Shown here one piece after another: positions 1 to 8,665 of a stretch of 10,879 nucleotides of DNA. Both the position numbers and the translations under genes were made by a program. Source of the stretch: JBDHUX01 sp039809405 (GTDB taxonomy: Bacteria; Patescibacteriota; Gracilibacteria; Absconditabacterales; Absconditicoccaceae); NCBI GenBank assembly GCA_039809405.1, contig JBDHUX010000026.1, positions 1 through 10,879 of the forward strand, in the 5' to 3' direction. How positions within the stretch are numbered: position 1 is the stretch's first letter; the number at the start of each line of letters is the position of its first letter. The notes under the pieces are model-generated. The model was not told where the DNA came from, ran no database searches, and worked only from the letters and a program-made list of their open reading frames with translations.

Positions 1-2408
1 ATATCTGTGTCACATATATCTGGTATATCATCATTATCCATATCGCATTTATACTGTTTAAGCTTATTTCAGTTTGAACATATGTCATTTTTTCTGACTT
101 CTACAGAGATTCCTAGATCATAAGTCTGTTTATTTTTTAGGGCGATTCTTACAGTAGCATCTTGTATTCAAGGTCTATAGAAGTATTTTTGCAAACTTGG
201 TCATGTTGTCATAGTATGTGTGCCATCACTTACTGTCCATGTATATGTTGCAATATCTGATATATATGGACTATCTATACTAAATACAAATTTATCTCAC
301 ACATAACCTATCATAGGATCGGCTTCTAGATTTGCATAGAAGGCAGTATTTATCAATTGTGATACATATAGTTGTATTATATTTTCTAGTTTTCTTCAGT
401 CTTTCAGAGTGATTGTTTGTATTATGACTTTGGTTCCAGGGTTATAATATACGTGATATATATGTGCATCTTTATTTTCTTGTGTATTGTTATCATCTAG
501 ATCTCGTTTTATGCTTTTTATGTCTCAGCTACTAAAACCACTTATATAAGTTGCCAATTTAATCCCATCTCATACTTTTGGATTTATCTTATCAGCTTTT
601 AGATATGAGGATATAATGGATCAACTATCTTGTACATATAGATTTGCTTTTGATATAGCTCTTATCTTATCTTCTTTCCGTCCATAGGCTATAACAGGAT
701 TTACTCATGATTTTTTATATGTATTTGTAAATATAGCTTGTGGTTCTAGTGTGGTCATCTTATTTTCATATCACCATTTTATACTCTCATAATTTCCATA
801 TCTTTGATTGTCTATATTTGAGATAAAACCTGCTGGACCATTTAACTTGTCGGGTATTATCTGTAGTGCAAAATTATCTATATCATTACTACCAAAATAG
901 ACTTGTGTGATAGCTATATTTCATACACAATCTTCTACCTTAACTTTGTATCATCACTTTTTCATATATCTATGTGTGATTCTTTTGTTTTTTCATATAG
1001 ATCAGTCTCATAGATCTCGATCATAATCTCACTGACAGTCAACCCCACTAGATATGGCTTCAAATATAGCTATATCACGATCATTTCTTACATCAAGTAG
1101 TGTTTTTATGCTTAATGAATTTCAACTTTGTATTGATGTGTTATTGCATTGTATGCCGTAGTTATTTTTATCAAAAATAATCTCTTGGACTTTATTGTCA
1201 AATGGACACTGATCATATCACATATTTATCTCTATGTCTCATGTCGTGATCTCTTTATCTATGATATATGTTTTTACTATCTCATCTAGTGTTTTTGTAT
1301 TTGCTATCTGACTTATATCGGTGATACCTTGATCGTTGACTATACCCACTGGATTCAACGCTCCATCTCAATCTATATCTTCATCGCAGACGTCTCATAT
1401 CATATCTTTATCCATGTCATCTTGTGATGAGTTGTAGCTATAAGGACAGTTATCATTTTGATTTGATATACCATCTTTATCATAATCCAGATCAAATGCA
1501 CACTGTATCTGTAGATTTAATCTATATATAAATGATAGTATCTGCTGCGTTGTTGCTATCTCGTTTGGTAGTATCTTATTTCATTCTATGATATTTAAGA
1601 TTCATACATCCATCAATACATTTAATTCACCAAGTGGCCATTGTCATACAGTTGTATTTCTGAAGTATATAAAACCACAATCATTTGGTTTATAGGTACA
1701 GTATTTTGTAAAAGTATCAAGCTGAGAAGGTGAAGTTATCTGACATTTGTTTGATCAACACCTATCTACCCCGTCATTTATATTTGCTATATCTTCTTGG
1801 TGAAACGATCTATATTCATTACTACTTTTATCAAGTCAGTTAAGCCACTTTTTTGCTTTGGATCGATCCAATCTATAATCATATTTTGTTTGATATTTTG
1901 CAATGTTGTATATTATCTGTATTAGTTCTCACTGTGTAAGGAGGTTGGTTCCGCAGAACTTTCAAGGGCAGATCACATTACTCAGTCTCGGGTAACCATT
2001 TACTACTTCATCTTTTGCATTTATAGCTACGCAGTAGAAGTAGTTTTCATCATTAAAATTACCATATCTCCATATGATATCATCAAAATTCTTTCCTGGT
2101 TTAGTTATGAAATTGGACCAAAATAATTGATTTACCTCTTTTTGGACTGATTCTGGTGGATGTACGCAGTCTATACACTTGATCGTAGATATAAGTCTTA
2201 CCATATCATAACGAAATAACGGCCTATCTTCATCTATTATATCAGATCATACTCATATCTCACGGAGATTCTGCTTAAATTCATCATAATTTCCATAGGA
2301 TAGATGATGTGTAGATAATAAAATCATACCAAAAATCCCCACCATGCTATATATTATATACTTGATGTATCTTATATAAGATAGACTATTGTGACTTGTA
2401 TAATGCAT
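1..2408 (-). CDS. Secreted protein with thrombospondin type 3 repeats and PKD-like domains (C-terminus beyond window)
   Basis: The frame is open for 802 codons from ATG at 2408 to the window edge if TGA is glycine; TGA codons occur throughout. The N-terminus has basic residues, then a hydrophobic stretch (about residues 17-33) that looks like a signal peptide or anchor, so the protein is probably exported. A Cys-containing region of unknown fold follows. Residues about 305-347 match thrombospondin type 3 calcium-binding repeats (DYDKDGI, then DNCP, then GDVCDEDIDGDG), and a second such repeat begins at about 787 (KCDMDNDDIPDICDTD) and runs off the window. Between them are three PKD-like beta-sandwich regions, at about 435-490 (LGDGS followed by ITHRY), 590-680 and 690-765 (YTWTVSDG). 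These repeats bind Ca2+ and stiffen surface proteins in other bacteria; an adhesin or surface-layer role is inference. The start overlaps the end of the upstream gene by 23 bases, so the two are probably co-transcribed. An alternative start is ATG at 2345. Confidence 0.85.
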
Positions 2409-2997
2409 CTTTTATATCTGACTTTATAATGTTATCTACTGCTGCAAATTGTATATCTAGATCTGGATTGACAGTTATAGTGATCTGATCGCCAACTCTT
2501 CACTTAAAAAAGCTAATTGCTGCAAGGTTTAGTATATATATATTATGGTCTTTTGTATTTGCTACCCATCTACCATTGGTATCTTTGCTTAAGATTGCTC
2601 TCATTTTTTTTCTACTTGCTGGTGTTATCAATTTATATATCAACTCTCCATCTTCCATGATCATAAGTTTGAGGATATCTCATGGTACTAGTTTGGACTT
2701 GGATGCGTAGTTTAAAGGAACACTATAATTACGACCATCTTGTCCTACGAAATTATACCCATCATAAAGTCATAGTATCTGATCTTTTGTGAGTTTGATA
2801 CCAAGATCTACTGCTAGAGATTTTATCTTATGTAGGTCTTTTTTCAACTTAGAAATTGACACTTTTTTTGGTGCTGACAATGCCGATTTCAGTTCTACTA
2901 TATTATTTTCCAATTGTGAAATAAGATTTTGTGCTTTGATATAGCTATTTTCTTTTTTATTAACCATGTCGATCGTTTGTTTATTAAATACTCCCAA
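2386..2997 (-). CDS. Coiled-coil protein of unknown function
   Basis: 203 codons from TTG at 2997 to TAG at 2386-2388, read with TGA as glycine. The start is uncertain: ATG at 2967 would shorten it by 10 residues, and neither choice has a well-placed ribosome binding site. Residues about 15-75 are rich in Lys, Glu, Leu and Ser and look like an alpha-helical coiled coil. From about residue 80 the sequence changes to a compact, probably beta-rich domain (DGYNFVGQDG, then LVPGDILKLMI, then ITPASRKKMRAIL). There is no signal peptide or membrane segment, so it is probably cytoplasmic. The layout resembles conserved coiled-coil-plus-barrel proteins I associate with CPR genomes, but I cannot name the family, and no function is claimed. 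It is first in an apparent operon with the secreted TSP3/PKD protein, behind a promoter at 3022-3050. Confidence 0.82.
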
Positions 2998-3021
2998 TTT
3001 TTATCACATATTACAATATAT

Positions 3022-3050
3022 ATTATAATCTGATCTTATGATATTATCAA
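3022..3050 (-). promoter_or_regulatory. Sigma-70-type promoter for the 2386-2997 / 1-2408 gene pair
   Basis: On the minus strand, TTGATA (3050-3045) and a consensus TATAAT (3027-3022) are separated by exactly 17 bases. Transcription would begin near 3015, about 18 bases before the TTG codon and about 48 before the alternative ATG at 2967. Confidence 0.6.
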
Positions 3051-3090
3051 GTTTTATGGTATAATTAGCTTTTTTACTATATTATTTTAT

Positions 3091-3120
3091 TTGACAAAGT
3101 AGTTATATTACATTTATTGT
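3091..3120 (+). promoter_or_regulatory. Possible promoter for the initiator tRNA
   Basis: A consensus TTGACA at 3091-3096 is followed after 18 bases by TATTGT at 3115-3120 (four of six matches). It would give a precursor with about 170 bases ahead of the tRNA, which is long, so a nearer promoter that I did not recognise is possible. Confidence 0.3.
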
Positions 3121-3297
3121 GTAGTAGTTTTTTCAAGTTATTTTTAATGAGTCACAGATATATTTGTTCTTTCTACTCAAAAATTGCTTGCAATCATATA
3201 AGATATAATTATCATGCTATATATACAAATTTTTGTACTTATATAAAAGTTTGTTTTTTATTTTCAGGATTATTAGTCTTATTGTTTACAATTTTAT

Positions 3298-3370
<73 letters not shown>

Positions 3371-3470
3371 TTTTTTTTATTATTTAGTCTACTGATAGTG
3401 TTCAAACCTTAATCTTGCGTCGTACTAGATCCTTTACTTAGTTCTAATTACTCTGGATGATGATTAGTTG

Positions 3471-3500
3471 TGCCATTCTGATCCTGTCGAAGAATCTAGT
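3471..3500 (-). repeat. Dispersed palindromic repeat, copy 1
   Basis: Read on the minus strand it contains ATTCT and AGAAT arms around TCGACAGGATC, followed by GGCA. It matches copy 2 at 3585-3630 in layout, and its arms differ from copy 2 by paired changes (ATTCT/AGAAT against ATCCT/AGGAT), so pairing is kept. Confidence 0.65.
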
Positions 3501-3584
3501 TTAATGACTGCTTCAAAATATTATACTATCAACCTTATATTGTACTGGATCTTTCGTTTCATTAGTTCTAGATAATGGATGTTC

Positions 3585-3630
3585 TTTCGTGCGACATTGA
3601 GATCCTTCGGCAAAAGCCTCAGGATGACGA
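3585..3630 (+). repeat. Dispersed palindromic repeat, copy 2
   Basis: The hairpin is ATCCT (3602-3606), GGC (3609-3611), an AAAA loop, GCC (3616-3618) and AGGAT (3621-3625), followed by GACGA. The 19 bases at 3585-3603 match those at 9900-9918 at 15 positions, all four differences being transitions, so the repeated unit extends upstream of the hairpin to about 45 bases. Confidence 0.7.
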
Positions 3631-3734
3631 TTAAAGGCAGAATGACAGTTGATTGTCATCATGAGTTTATCAAAAAAACCTATTATTTTCAAATTTCTCA
3701 TTGATAATTTTATATAAAAAGTTTAACTACCTGT

Positions 3735-4694
3735 ATGAGTCAGACTATAATATATGATCATAACGATCCATCTAGGATTGATAAATTTCTTGCAGAGCAT
3801 CTTTCTATAAGTAGAAATTTACTGCAAAGAGTTTTCGACGATGGTTTTGTGGTGGTCAATAAAAAAGAAGCCAAAAAATCACAAATACTAAATAGATGAG
3901 ATGAAATAGTTTACGATATAGATATCAAGAGATTTGATGTGGAAGATATTTTTGCAGAGAGTACATATATTGACTTGAAAATACTGCATGAACATGATGA
4001 TTATATAGTTGTATATAAACCAAAATGAGTACTATCGCATCCAAAAAATTTATGGGATGTGAGCAGTCCGTCGGTTGCTAGTTTCTTATATCATAAGTAT
4101 GGCAAGATAAATATTATATGATCTTTTGTAAGAGCTGGTATTGTCCATAGACTTGATAAAGATACGGATGGTCTGATGATATGTGTACTCAGTGAGAGAT
4201 GACTTAAGTATTTCAGATCTATTTTTGATGCTAGAAGTAGTTTGTTTGATCAAGATATTGTTTCTACAAAATTACAACAGTACGATGAGTGACACTTGCA
4301 GAAGTATTATAGAGCGCTTTGTAATATAACTCCTACTTGATTATCCAAACTTCGCACTACGTCTTTGCCTTATTTCATAAATAAGATAGTTATACCAAAA
4401 ATACCACAGAAAAGATGAAATAAAGTAGGTATTACAGAGATAATAAGTCATGATCGTGACCTCGATTTAAAACTATTTGACAACTATGGATATGACAAAG
4501 TAGTAGTGTTTGATATGAAAATCCGGACTTGAAGGACGCATCAGATTAGATATCATCTATCTAGTGAGTGATGCCCTATAGTATGAGATTTCCTTTATAA
4601 CAAACTTTATAAAAAAAATCAGCAATTACAACTAACGGCTTACAGACTAAAATTTATCGATCCTGATGGATTGACTATTGATATAAGTATATAA
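3735..4694 (+). CDS. RluA/RluD-family pseudouridine synthase with S4 domain
   Basis: 319 residues from ATG at 3735 to TAA, with ten in-frame TGAs read as glycine. It isomerises uridine to pseudouridine in RNA; enzymes with an N-terminal S4 domain (RluC, RluD) act on 23S rRNA, but the exact target here cannot be told. The S4 RNA-binding domain spans about residues 13-60 (RIDKFLAEHLSISRNLLQR, ILNRGDEI). The catalytic domain shows VVYKPKGVLSHP at 92-103, HRLDKDTDGL at 138-147 with catalytic Asp141, and RTGRTHQIRYHL at 264-275. The glycines of KPKG and RTGR are TGA codons and are conserved in the family. Compared with usual members it carries about 20 extra residues (roughly 167-188) between the active-site strand and KYYRAL. 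No Shine-Dalgarno site precedes the ATG. It ends 34 bases from the convergent hydrolase gene. Confidence 0.93.
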
Positions 4695-4728
4695 ATGATA
4701 TAAATATTTGAAAATTAGTATTTTTACT

Positions 4729-5436
4729 TTATTCTAGTATTATGCTTTGTCATGGTTTTAGTACTTTTGGCGATGTTTTATTTCAAGCCATTACTGACCT
4801 CGCAAACTCCATCTCATCTGCTTTGATAACTGGCCAAGTATTATAATGTATTGGTACTACATTTTTTGGAGATATCCAAGATGTAGCTATCACAGCATCT
4901 TCTACTCACATAGTGTAATAATCTCATATAGGTACAAATGCTAGATCTATTTTATAAAACTCTCATAGTAGTTTCATGTCATAAGTAAGTGCTGTATCTC
5001 AAGCATGATAGATCTGCTTATCTCATATATGCAAGACTACTCCAGATGGAGCTGTGGTAATTCAGCTTTCTAATATTGTTCAGTCATGGATAGCAGTTAC
5101 AAACTTGACTTTGAAGTGTTGGTTTGTTGTCGATCATCATATACTTCATCATGTTATGGTATTTTCCAATCATTGAGACTGTAAGTACTTTCATATATAA
5201 GATAAAGTGATAATCTTACAGTCTAGATGATATTTTGCTAAAAATACCGTATCTCATATATGATCTCCATGTCAGTGAGTGATGATTATATAGTCTACTT
5301 TCTTATCTTTTAGTTGATCTAATGTAATGTCACATTTTGTATTTCCAGTCACAAAAGGGTCTATTAGTATATTTATATCTTGTGCCGTATTTTCTATCTC
5401 TATAAAAGAGTGCCCATGTCGAGTTGCTATGATCAT
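4729..5436 (-). CDS. UPF0173 family metal-dependent hydrolase (metallo-beta-lactamase fold)
   Basis: 235 residues from ATG at 5436 to TAA, the usual length for this family, with 17 in-frame TGAs read as glycine. The dinuclear-metal motif THGHGDH is at residues 53-59 (His54, His56, Asp58, His59), with further likely ligands at His117 (AIHDG), Asp147 (YHAGDT) and His197 (VPIHYNTWP). The C-terminus ends in the typical KPGQSIILE. The physiological substrate of UPF0173 proteins is not firmly known; a cytoplasmic hydrolase is the safe call. The first glycine of HGHG is TGA. No signal peptide and no ribosome binding site are visible. It converges on the pseudouridine synthase gene with only a weak AT hairpin (4711-4724) between them. 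Confidence 0.93.
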
Positions 5437-5843
5437 CTATTTTTTTGACTTATAAATATCTCATTATTATTATTTCCTATACAAAATCAAAGCTATATTA
5501 TTACACTATTGAATATATGAAGATAATAAGATTTTTTACTTTATTAAACTTGATATCTATATAATACTCCGTATAGCTTTAATGTCATCCTAGATGGCTT
5601 ACTTTGAATGAAACTACGGAGAGATAAAAACCTCCAATGATAATAGTTTTATAGACAAGATGACATACGATATTATCATCCTAAGCTTGTCGAGTAATCC
5701 AGTTTATCTATAGTTTTAAAATGATAATATCAAAAACTAAAAATACATAATTCACCTTGAAAAATCTATATATTAAACTATAAGTTACTGTCTGGAGATA
5801 GTATCTATCAGATTATTTTTATTTTATTATAATTATTCTCATT
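5437..5843. other. Repeat-bearing gap upstream of the hydrolase and the site-2 protease
   Basis: This divergent region has one palindromic repeat copy (5674-5702) and a half-copy (TGTCATCCTAG, 5583-5593). A TATAAT at 5828-5833 sits 10 bases before the protease ATG with no clear -35, which suggests a very short leader. With code 25 a 39-codon frame (5594-5713) can be read, but its end lies in the repeat and I do not accept it as a gene. A small bulged hairpin lies at about 5791-5812. Confidence 0.55.
5674..5702 (-). repeat. Dispersed palindromic repeat, copy 3
   Basis: On the minus strand it contains GGATTACTCGACAAGC followed by TTAGGATGATA, matching the GATYCTTCGRC and CAGRATGAC halves of copies 1 and 2, but with poorer internal pairing. 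A half-copy lies about 90 bases to its left. Confidence 0.5.
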
Positions 5844-7025
5844 ATGTATATAATCATAGGTATAGTTTTGTTTATGTTTCTAGTTGTGATACACGAACTG
5901 GGACATTTCCGATTGGCAAAAAAAACAGGAACCAAAGTGGAGGAGTTTGGTATAGGCATACCTCCAAAATTATTTAAATATTATACAGATAAATCTGGTA
6001 CTCAGTACACAGTGAATCTAATTCCATTGGGATGATTTGTAAGATTGAAAGGTGAAGATCCAGATGATGAGTGAACTTTTACAGCTAAGGATAGCTTTAT
6101 TATGAATAGATTTTGGAACAAAGTTATAATCCTGCTTGGATGAGTTATCATGAACACTCTCTTTGCTTGGTTGGTGTTTTCTATATGATTTGCTACTGGC
6201 GCTAAACCAATCAGCGTTATCCCATCAAATTTTATCGATCAAGATATCAGTACTAGATATATAACAACATTTGATAACCTGTCTGAGCGGTGACTTATTA
6301 GTTGAGATATGACAATGGCAGTTGATGTATCTGATGTAGTTTGAGACGGTCTTGCGCAGCAGGCTGGTATATCGCCTTGAGACCGCATACTGTCTATATG
6401 AGGTCAAGATATAGATACTGACAACATAAACTCTATATTAAAATCTAACACAAATAAAACATTTGAAGTCAAAGTATGAAGATGAAGTTGATATGAAGAT
6501 GAGCAGGTATTTCCCATAACTTGTCCAGAAGATAAGTGTGTACTTGGTATCGTTATATCCTCTCCGCAGATACAAGTAAAATGATACAATTACTGACGGA
6601 TAGACTCTATAAAATATGGTTTTCAAGAGGTAGTCTGACAGTTCAAACTTAGTCTTAATGCTCTTGGTAAGCTATTTATCTCTATATTTCAATGAAAAGA
6701 AAAACTCCAATCCAACCTGGATTGATTGACTTGACCAGCATGAGCTATCAAGATAGGTCAAAATATAATACAATATGCTTGATGGATCCAGTTTATGATA
6801 TTTGCAGGTATGATATCTTTATCGCTTGCGATATTCAATGTCTTGCCTATACCAGCACTTGATGGTGGTAGATTGCTTGGCGTTATAATCCAAAAAGTAT
6901 TTGCACTTCCGCCAAAAAAGTACTTCAATATAGAGTGAGTTATCAATACTGTATTTTTTGTATTGATGATGTGATTGGGGTTGTTTATACTTTGGAGAGA
7001 TTTAGGTAGATTTTGGTGAGTATAA
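5844..7025 (+). CDS. rseP: RseP-type site-2 zinc metalloprotease (M50 family)
   Basis: 393 residues from ATG at 5844 to TAA, with about 23 TGA glycines. Site-2 proteases cut membrane-embedded anti-sigma factors or remnant signal peptides inside the bilayer. The first membrane helix carries the HELGH zinc motif at residues 17-21 (His17, Glu18, His21); LIPLGGFVRLKGED at 59-72 is typical of the family. A second membrane segment follows at about 95-112. One PDZ domain lies around 150-215 (QQAGISPGDRILSIGGQDID at 173-192). The C-terminal half has GLTGPAGAI near 294-302 and NVLPIPALDGGRL at 332-344, where Asp340 is the third zinc ligand. The length is close to single-PDZ homologues. No regulatory partner such as an anti-sigma factor is nearby, so its substrate is unknown. 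It is transcribed alone between two gaps. Confidence 0.95.
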
Positions 7026-7075
7026 AGGTCTTTCACGTTTCCAATATCAAGTATAAATATCCGTACTAGATCCAA

Positions 7076-7094
7076 AGTATCATGCTATGATATT
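7076..7094 (+). terminator. Likely terminator of the site-2 protease gene
   Basis: The perfect hairpin TATCAT-GCT-ATGATA (7078-7092), extended by a G:U and an A:U pair, is followed by T-rich sequence to 7109. It sits in the 74-base gap between two convergent genes. The stem is short and AT-rich, so its efficiency is uncertain. Confidence 0.45.
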
Positions 7095-7099
7095 ATTAT

Positions 7100-7423
7100 T
7101 TATTTTTTTCTTGATCTTTTTTTATTTCTCTCCTCTATTTCAGAGTATATCATCTCTAGTATATTATTTACGTGGTGATGGAAATCCATTATCTCATCCC
7201 TGCTTATCTCGTTGGCATAATACTTTTCTCTGTAGAGTTTACTGATTTCATCGCTATATTCTCATACTAATTTCATATTTTGATTGTCTAACAGCTTTTG
7301 CATATCGTCCACTATATTTTGTCAGTACTTTTCAATAAAATCTTTGGAAGATATACCGTTTTCATTATTTCTATCATATCTTTCTTGTATGAGATCGGAT
7401 GCTGTTTTTTTAGTTTCAGACAT
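7100..7423 (-). CDS. Small charged helical protein of unknown function
   Basis: 107 residues from ATG at 7423 to TAA at 7100-7102; two TGAs are read as glycine (YGQ and VGE). The protein is highly charged and appears mostly helical, with no signal peptide and no membrane segment, so it should be cytoplasmic. It has a His cluster (FHHHV, 81-85) and ends in a strongly basic tail, KKRSRKK, which could contact nucleic acid; that is inference. I do not recognise a family. It has its own likely promoter (7464-7491) and is separated from the upstream wall-protein gene by a terminator, so it is probably transcribed alone. It converges on the protease gene. Confidence 0.78.
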
Positions 7424-7463
7424 TTGTTTTGTGTTTATTAAATGATAAAAATCTCACACTATC

Positions 7464-7491
7464 ATTATATCCACAAAAAATTAAAAAACAA
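7464..7491 (-). promoter_or_regulatory. Promoter for the 7100-7423 gene
   Basis: On the minus strand, TATAAT (7469-7464) is preceded after 16 bases by TTGTTT (7491-7486). The predicted leader is about 35-40 bases. The -10 box overlaps one arm of the inverted repeat at 7441-7466, and the -35 lies inside the terminator of the gene upstream. Confidence 0.42.
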
Positions 7492-7511
7492 GACCAATTT
7501 GATGATCTTGT
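7474..7511 (-). terminator. Rho-independent terminator of the 3D/peptidoglycan-binding gene
   Basis: On the minus strand, ACAAGATC and GGTCTTGT form an 8-bp stem (one G:U pair) with an 8-base loop (7511-7488), followed directly by TTTTTAATTTTTT (7487-7475). It is about 215 bases past the stop codon of the only upstream gene on this strand. Confidence 0.65.
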
Positions 7512-7725
7512 AATTTTGAGATAATTTCTGGTGATATAAAAATAATCAGACTATGTTTAATGAAATGCTGACAAACTATCAAAGTGAATTCTCAATTATC
7601 AATATTATAATTTGCTACGATAGTCTAATTCGCCATTTCAAAGAGTATTTTCCGAGGAAACGATACGATAATAATTCTTTTCAAAAATATATTTTATTTA
7701 AATTATGGAGTTTTGCATCGTTTCC

Positions 7726-8595
7726 TTATCTATCCAACATTAACTGCACCATCTTTGCCCTTGTTCTAACTCCATAGTATCCACAGTAAGGATCGTCTGC
7801 TGGTAGATCTATATTTTCTATCTGAAATTTACATACTGCATCTTCAGTTGCTTTATCAAATATCCTATCCTTATAATCTTTTAGATATCATAGCTCTGAT
7901 AACCATGATTGTAATTTTGATACATAAGTTCATTTTTGTCAGTATTCTAGTGATATCTTGCCCATCTTGGACTCTATGTTCTCTGGTTTAGATAGAAATC
8001 ATGCAAGATCTCGTCATAACTGATCGTCAGAGACAGTGTCTGGTGGACATATATATCATTTTACCCATCTGACTCATCGTTGCATAGAATTGTAAAGTCC
8101 TGAATCTCATTTACCGAGCCGTACATCTATATAATCTGTCTCTCAGTTGACTACTATAGCTCATCATCTATCCTCTACACTACCGTATCCAAGTCAAGGT
8201 ATATGTACTATTGTACCAAATGGATATAACTTTGGAGCTGCTACAGTGCCTAAGAAAACTGGTTTTCAAGATGCCGAGGTAGGGTTGCCTCAGTTCATCC
8301 TGACTTCTTCCTCAAATGATCATTGTAGATATTTTGTCTGTCCATCAAGTGGCATATAGTATGCCGTGATTTTAAAATGTCTTGCAGTACAGCTGTCAGC
8401 CGTATGTGAATCTATGGTTGTCTTTGCATTTGCACTTGTGGCACTTGCGATACTTGCTTTGGTATCTATAGTTTTATTTGCAGTTATTGTTGGTCTGGTT
8501 TGTCATGGGAATAGTACCATCCTTTTTACTGCCAATGCAGGCATACTTGTCAAAATCGAAGATAATATCATCAACGATAATACTACTTTTTTCAT
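7726..8595 (-). CDS. Exported 3D-domain protein with C-terminal peptidoglycan-binding domain
   Basis: 289 residues from ATG at 8595 to TAA, with 16 TGA glycines. A classical signal peptide is present (MKK, hydrophobic core, cut expected after ALA at residue 22). A low-complexity Ser/Thr/Ala/Lys linker (about 36-66) precedes a 3D-type double-psi beta-barrel at about 74-170: HFKITAYYMP, then VFLGTVAAPKLYPFGTIVHI, then VEDRGGAIV and DYIDVRLGKGD. The likely conserved aspartates are Asp142, Asp154 and Asp157. Domains of this fold occur in lytic transglycosylases (MltA, YuiC) and resuscitation-type wall enzymes. The C-terminus from about 215 is a PG_binding_1 domain (GTYVSKLQSWLSELGYLKD, then AVCKFQIE). 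It therefore probably binds and remodels peptidoglycan outside the membrane; enzyme activity is inferred. A TATAAT at 8616-8611 lies 15 bases before the ATG. The pilin-like gene ends 70 bases upstream on the same strand. Confidence 0.9.
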
Positions 8596-8665
8596 TTTTT
8601 TGTTTCTAATATTATAAATTCTATTTATATTTTATAGTCTGATTGTATTTATATAATTAACTTTA

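Larger units (their letters stand above)
2998..3297. other. Divergent intergenic region upstream of the coiled-coil gene and the initiator tRNA
   Basis: About 300 very AT-rich bases. They hold the minus-strand promoter at 3022-3050 and a possible plus-strand promoter at 3091-3120. A perfect 6-bp inverted repeat, TACAAA-TT-TTTGTA, lies at 3224-3237. I see no credible coding frame; the plus-strand open frame over 3117-3335 runs into the tRNA and is not real. Confidence 0.6.
3371..3734. other. Repeat-bearing gap without genes
   Basis: After the T-run, this gap holds two clear copies of a short imperfect palindrome (3471-3500 minus, 3585-3630 plus) and two degenerate relatives near 3421-3466 and 3541-3580, which share GTACTRGATCYTT and TTAGTTCTA. 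A perfect small hairpin, ATGACA-GTTGAT-TGTCAT, lies at 3642-3659. A minus-strand open frame across 3501-3701 would encode HPEAFAEGS, a peptide commonly produced when this kind of repeat is translated, and is rejected as a gene. Confidence 0.65.
7424..7725. other. Regulatory gap between the wall-protein gene and the small gene
   Basis: This holds the minus-strand terminator (7474-7511), the promoter for the small gene (7464-7491) and an inverted repeat AATGATA/TATCATT (7441-7447, 7460-7466). A second 9-bp inverted repeat, GGAAACGAT (7656-7664) and ATCGTTTCC (7717-7725), ends right at the stop of the wall-protein gene. The plus-strand frame starting at 7553 overlaps that gene and has no family features. 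Confidence 0.55.

Noticed and set aside
3501..3701. Minus-strand open frame of about 65 codons containing HPEAFAEGS
   Set aside because: The peptide is the translation of palindromic repeat copies, a common false gene; it has no other family feature.
6225..7075. Minus-strand frames inside the site-2 protease gene
   Set aside because: They are antisense to a gene with clear HELGH, PDZ and LDGG motifs.
7553..7777. Plus-strand 74-codon frame
   Set aside because: It overlaps the 3' end of the wall-protein gene on the other strand, crosses an inverted repeat and has no recognisable domain.
8147..8617. Two plus-strand frames across 8147-8359 and 8366-8617, the second hydrophobic
   Set aside because: They are antisense to the 3D/peptidoglycan-binding gene; the hydrophobic stretch reflects antisense of its codon pattern.
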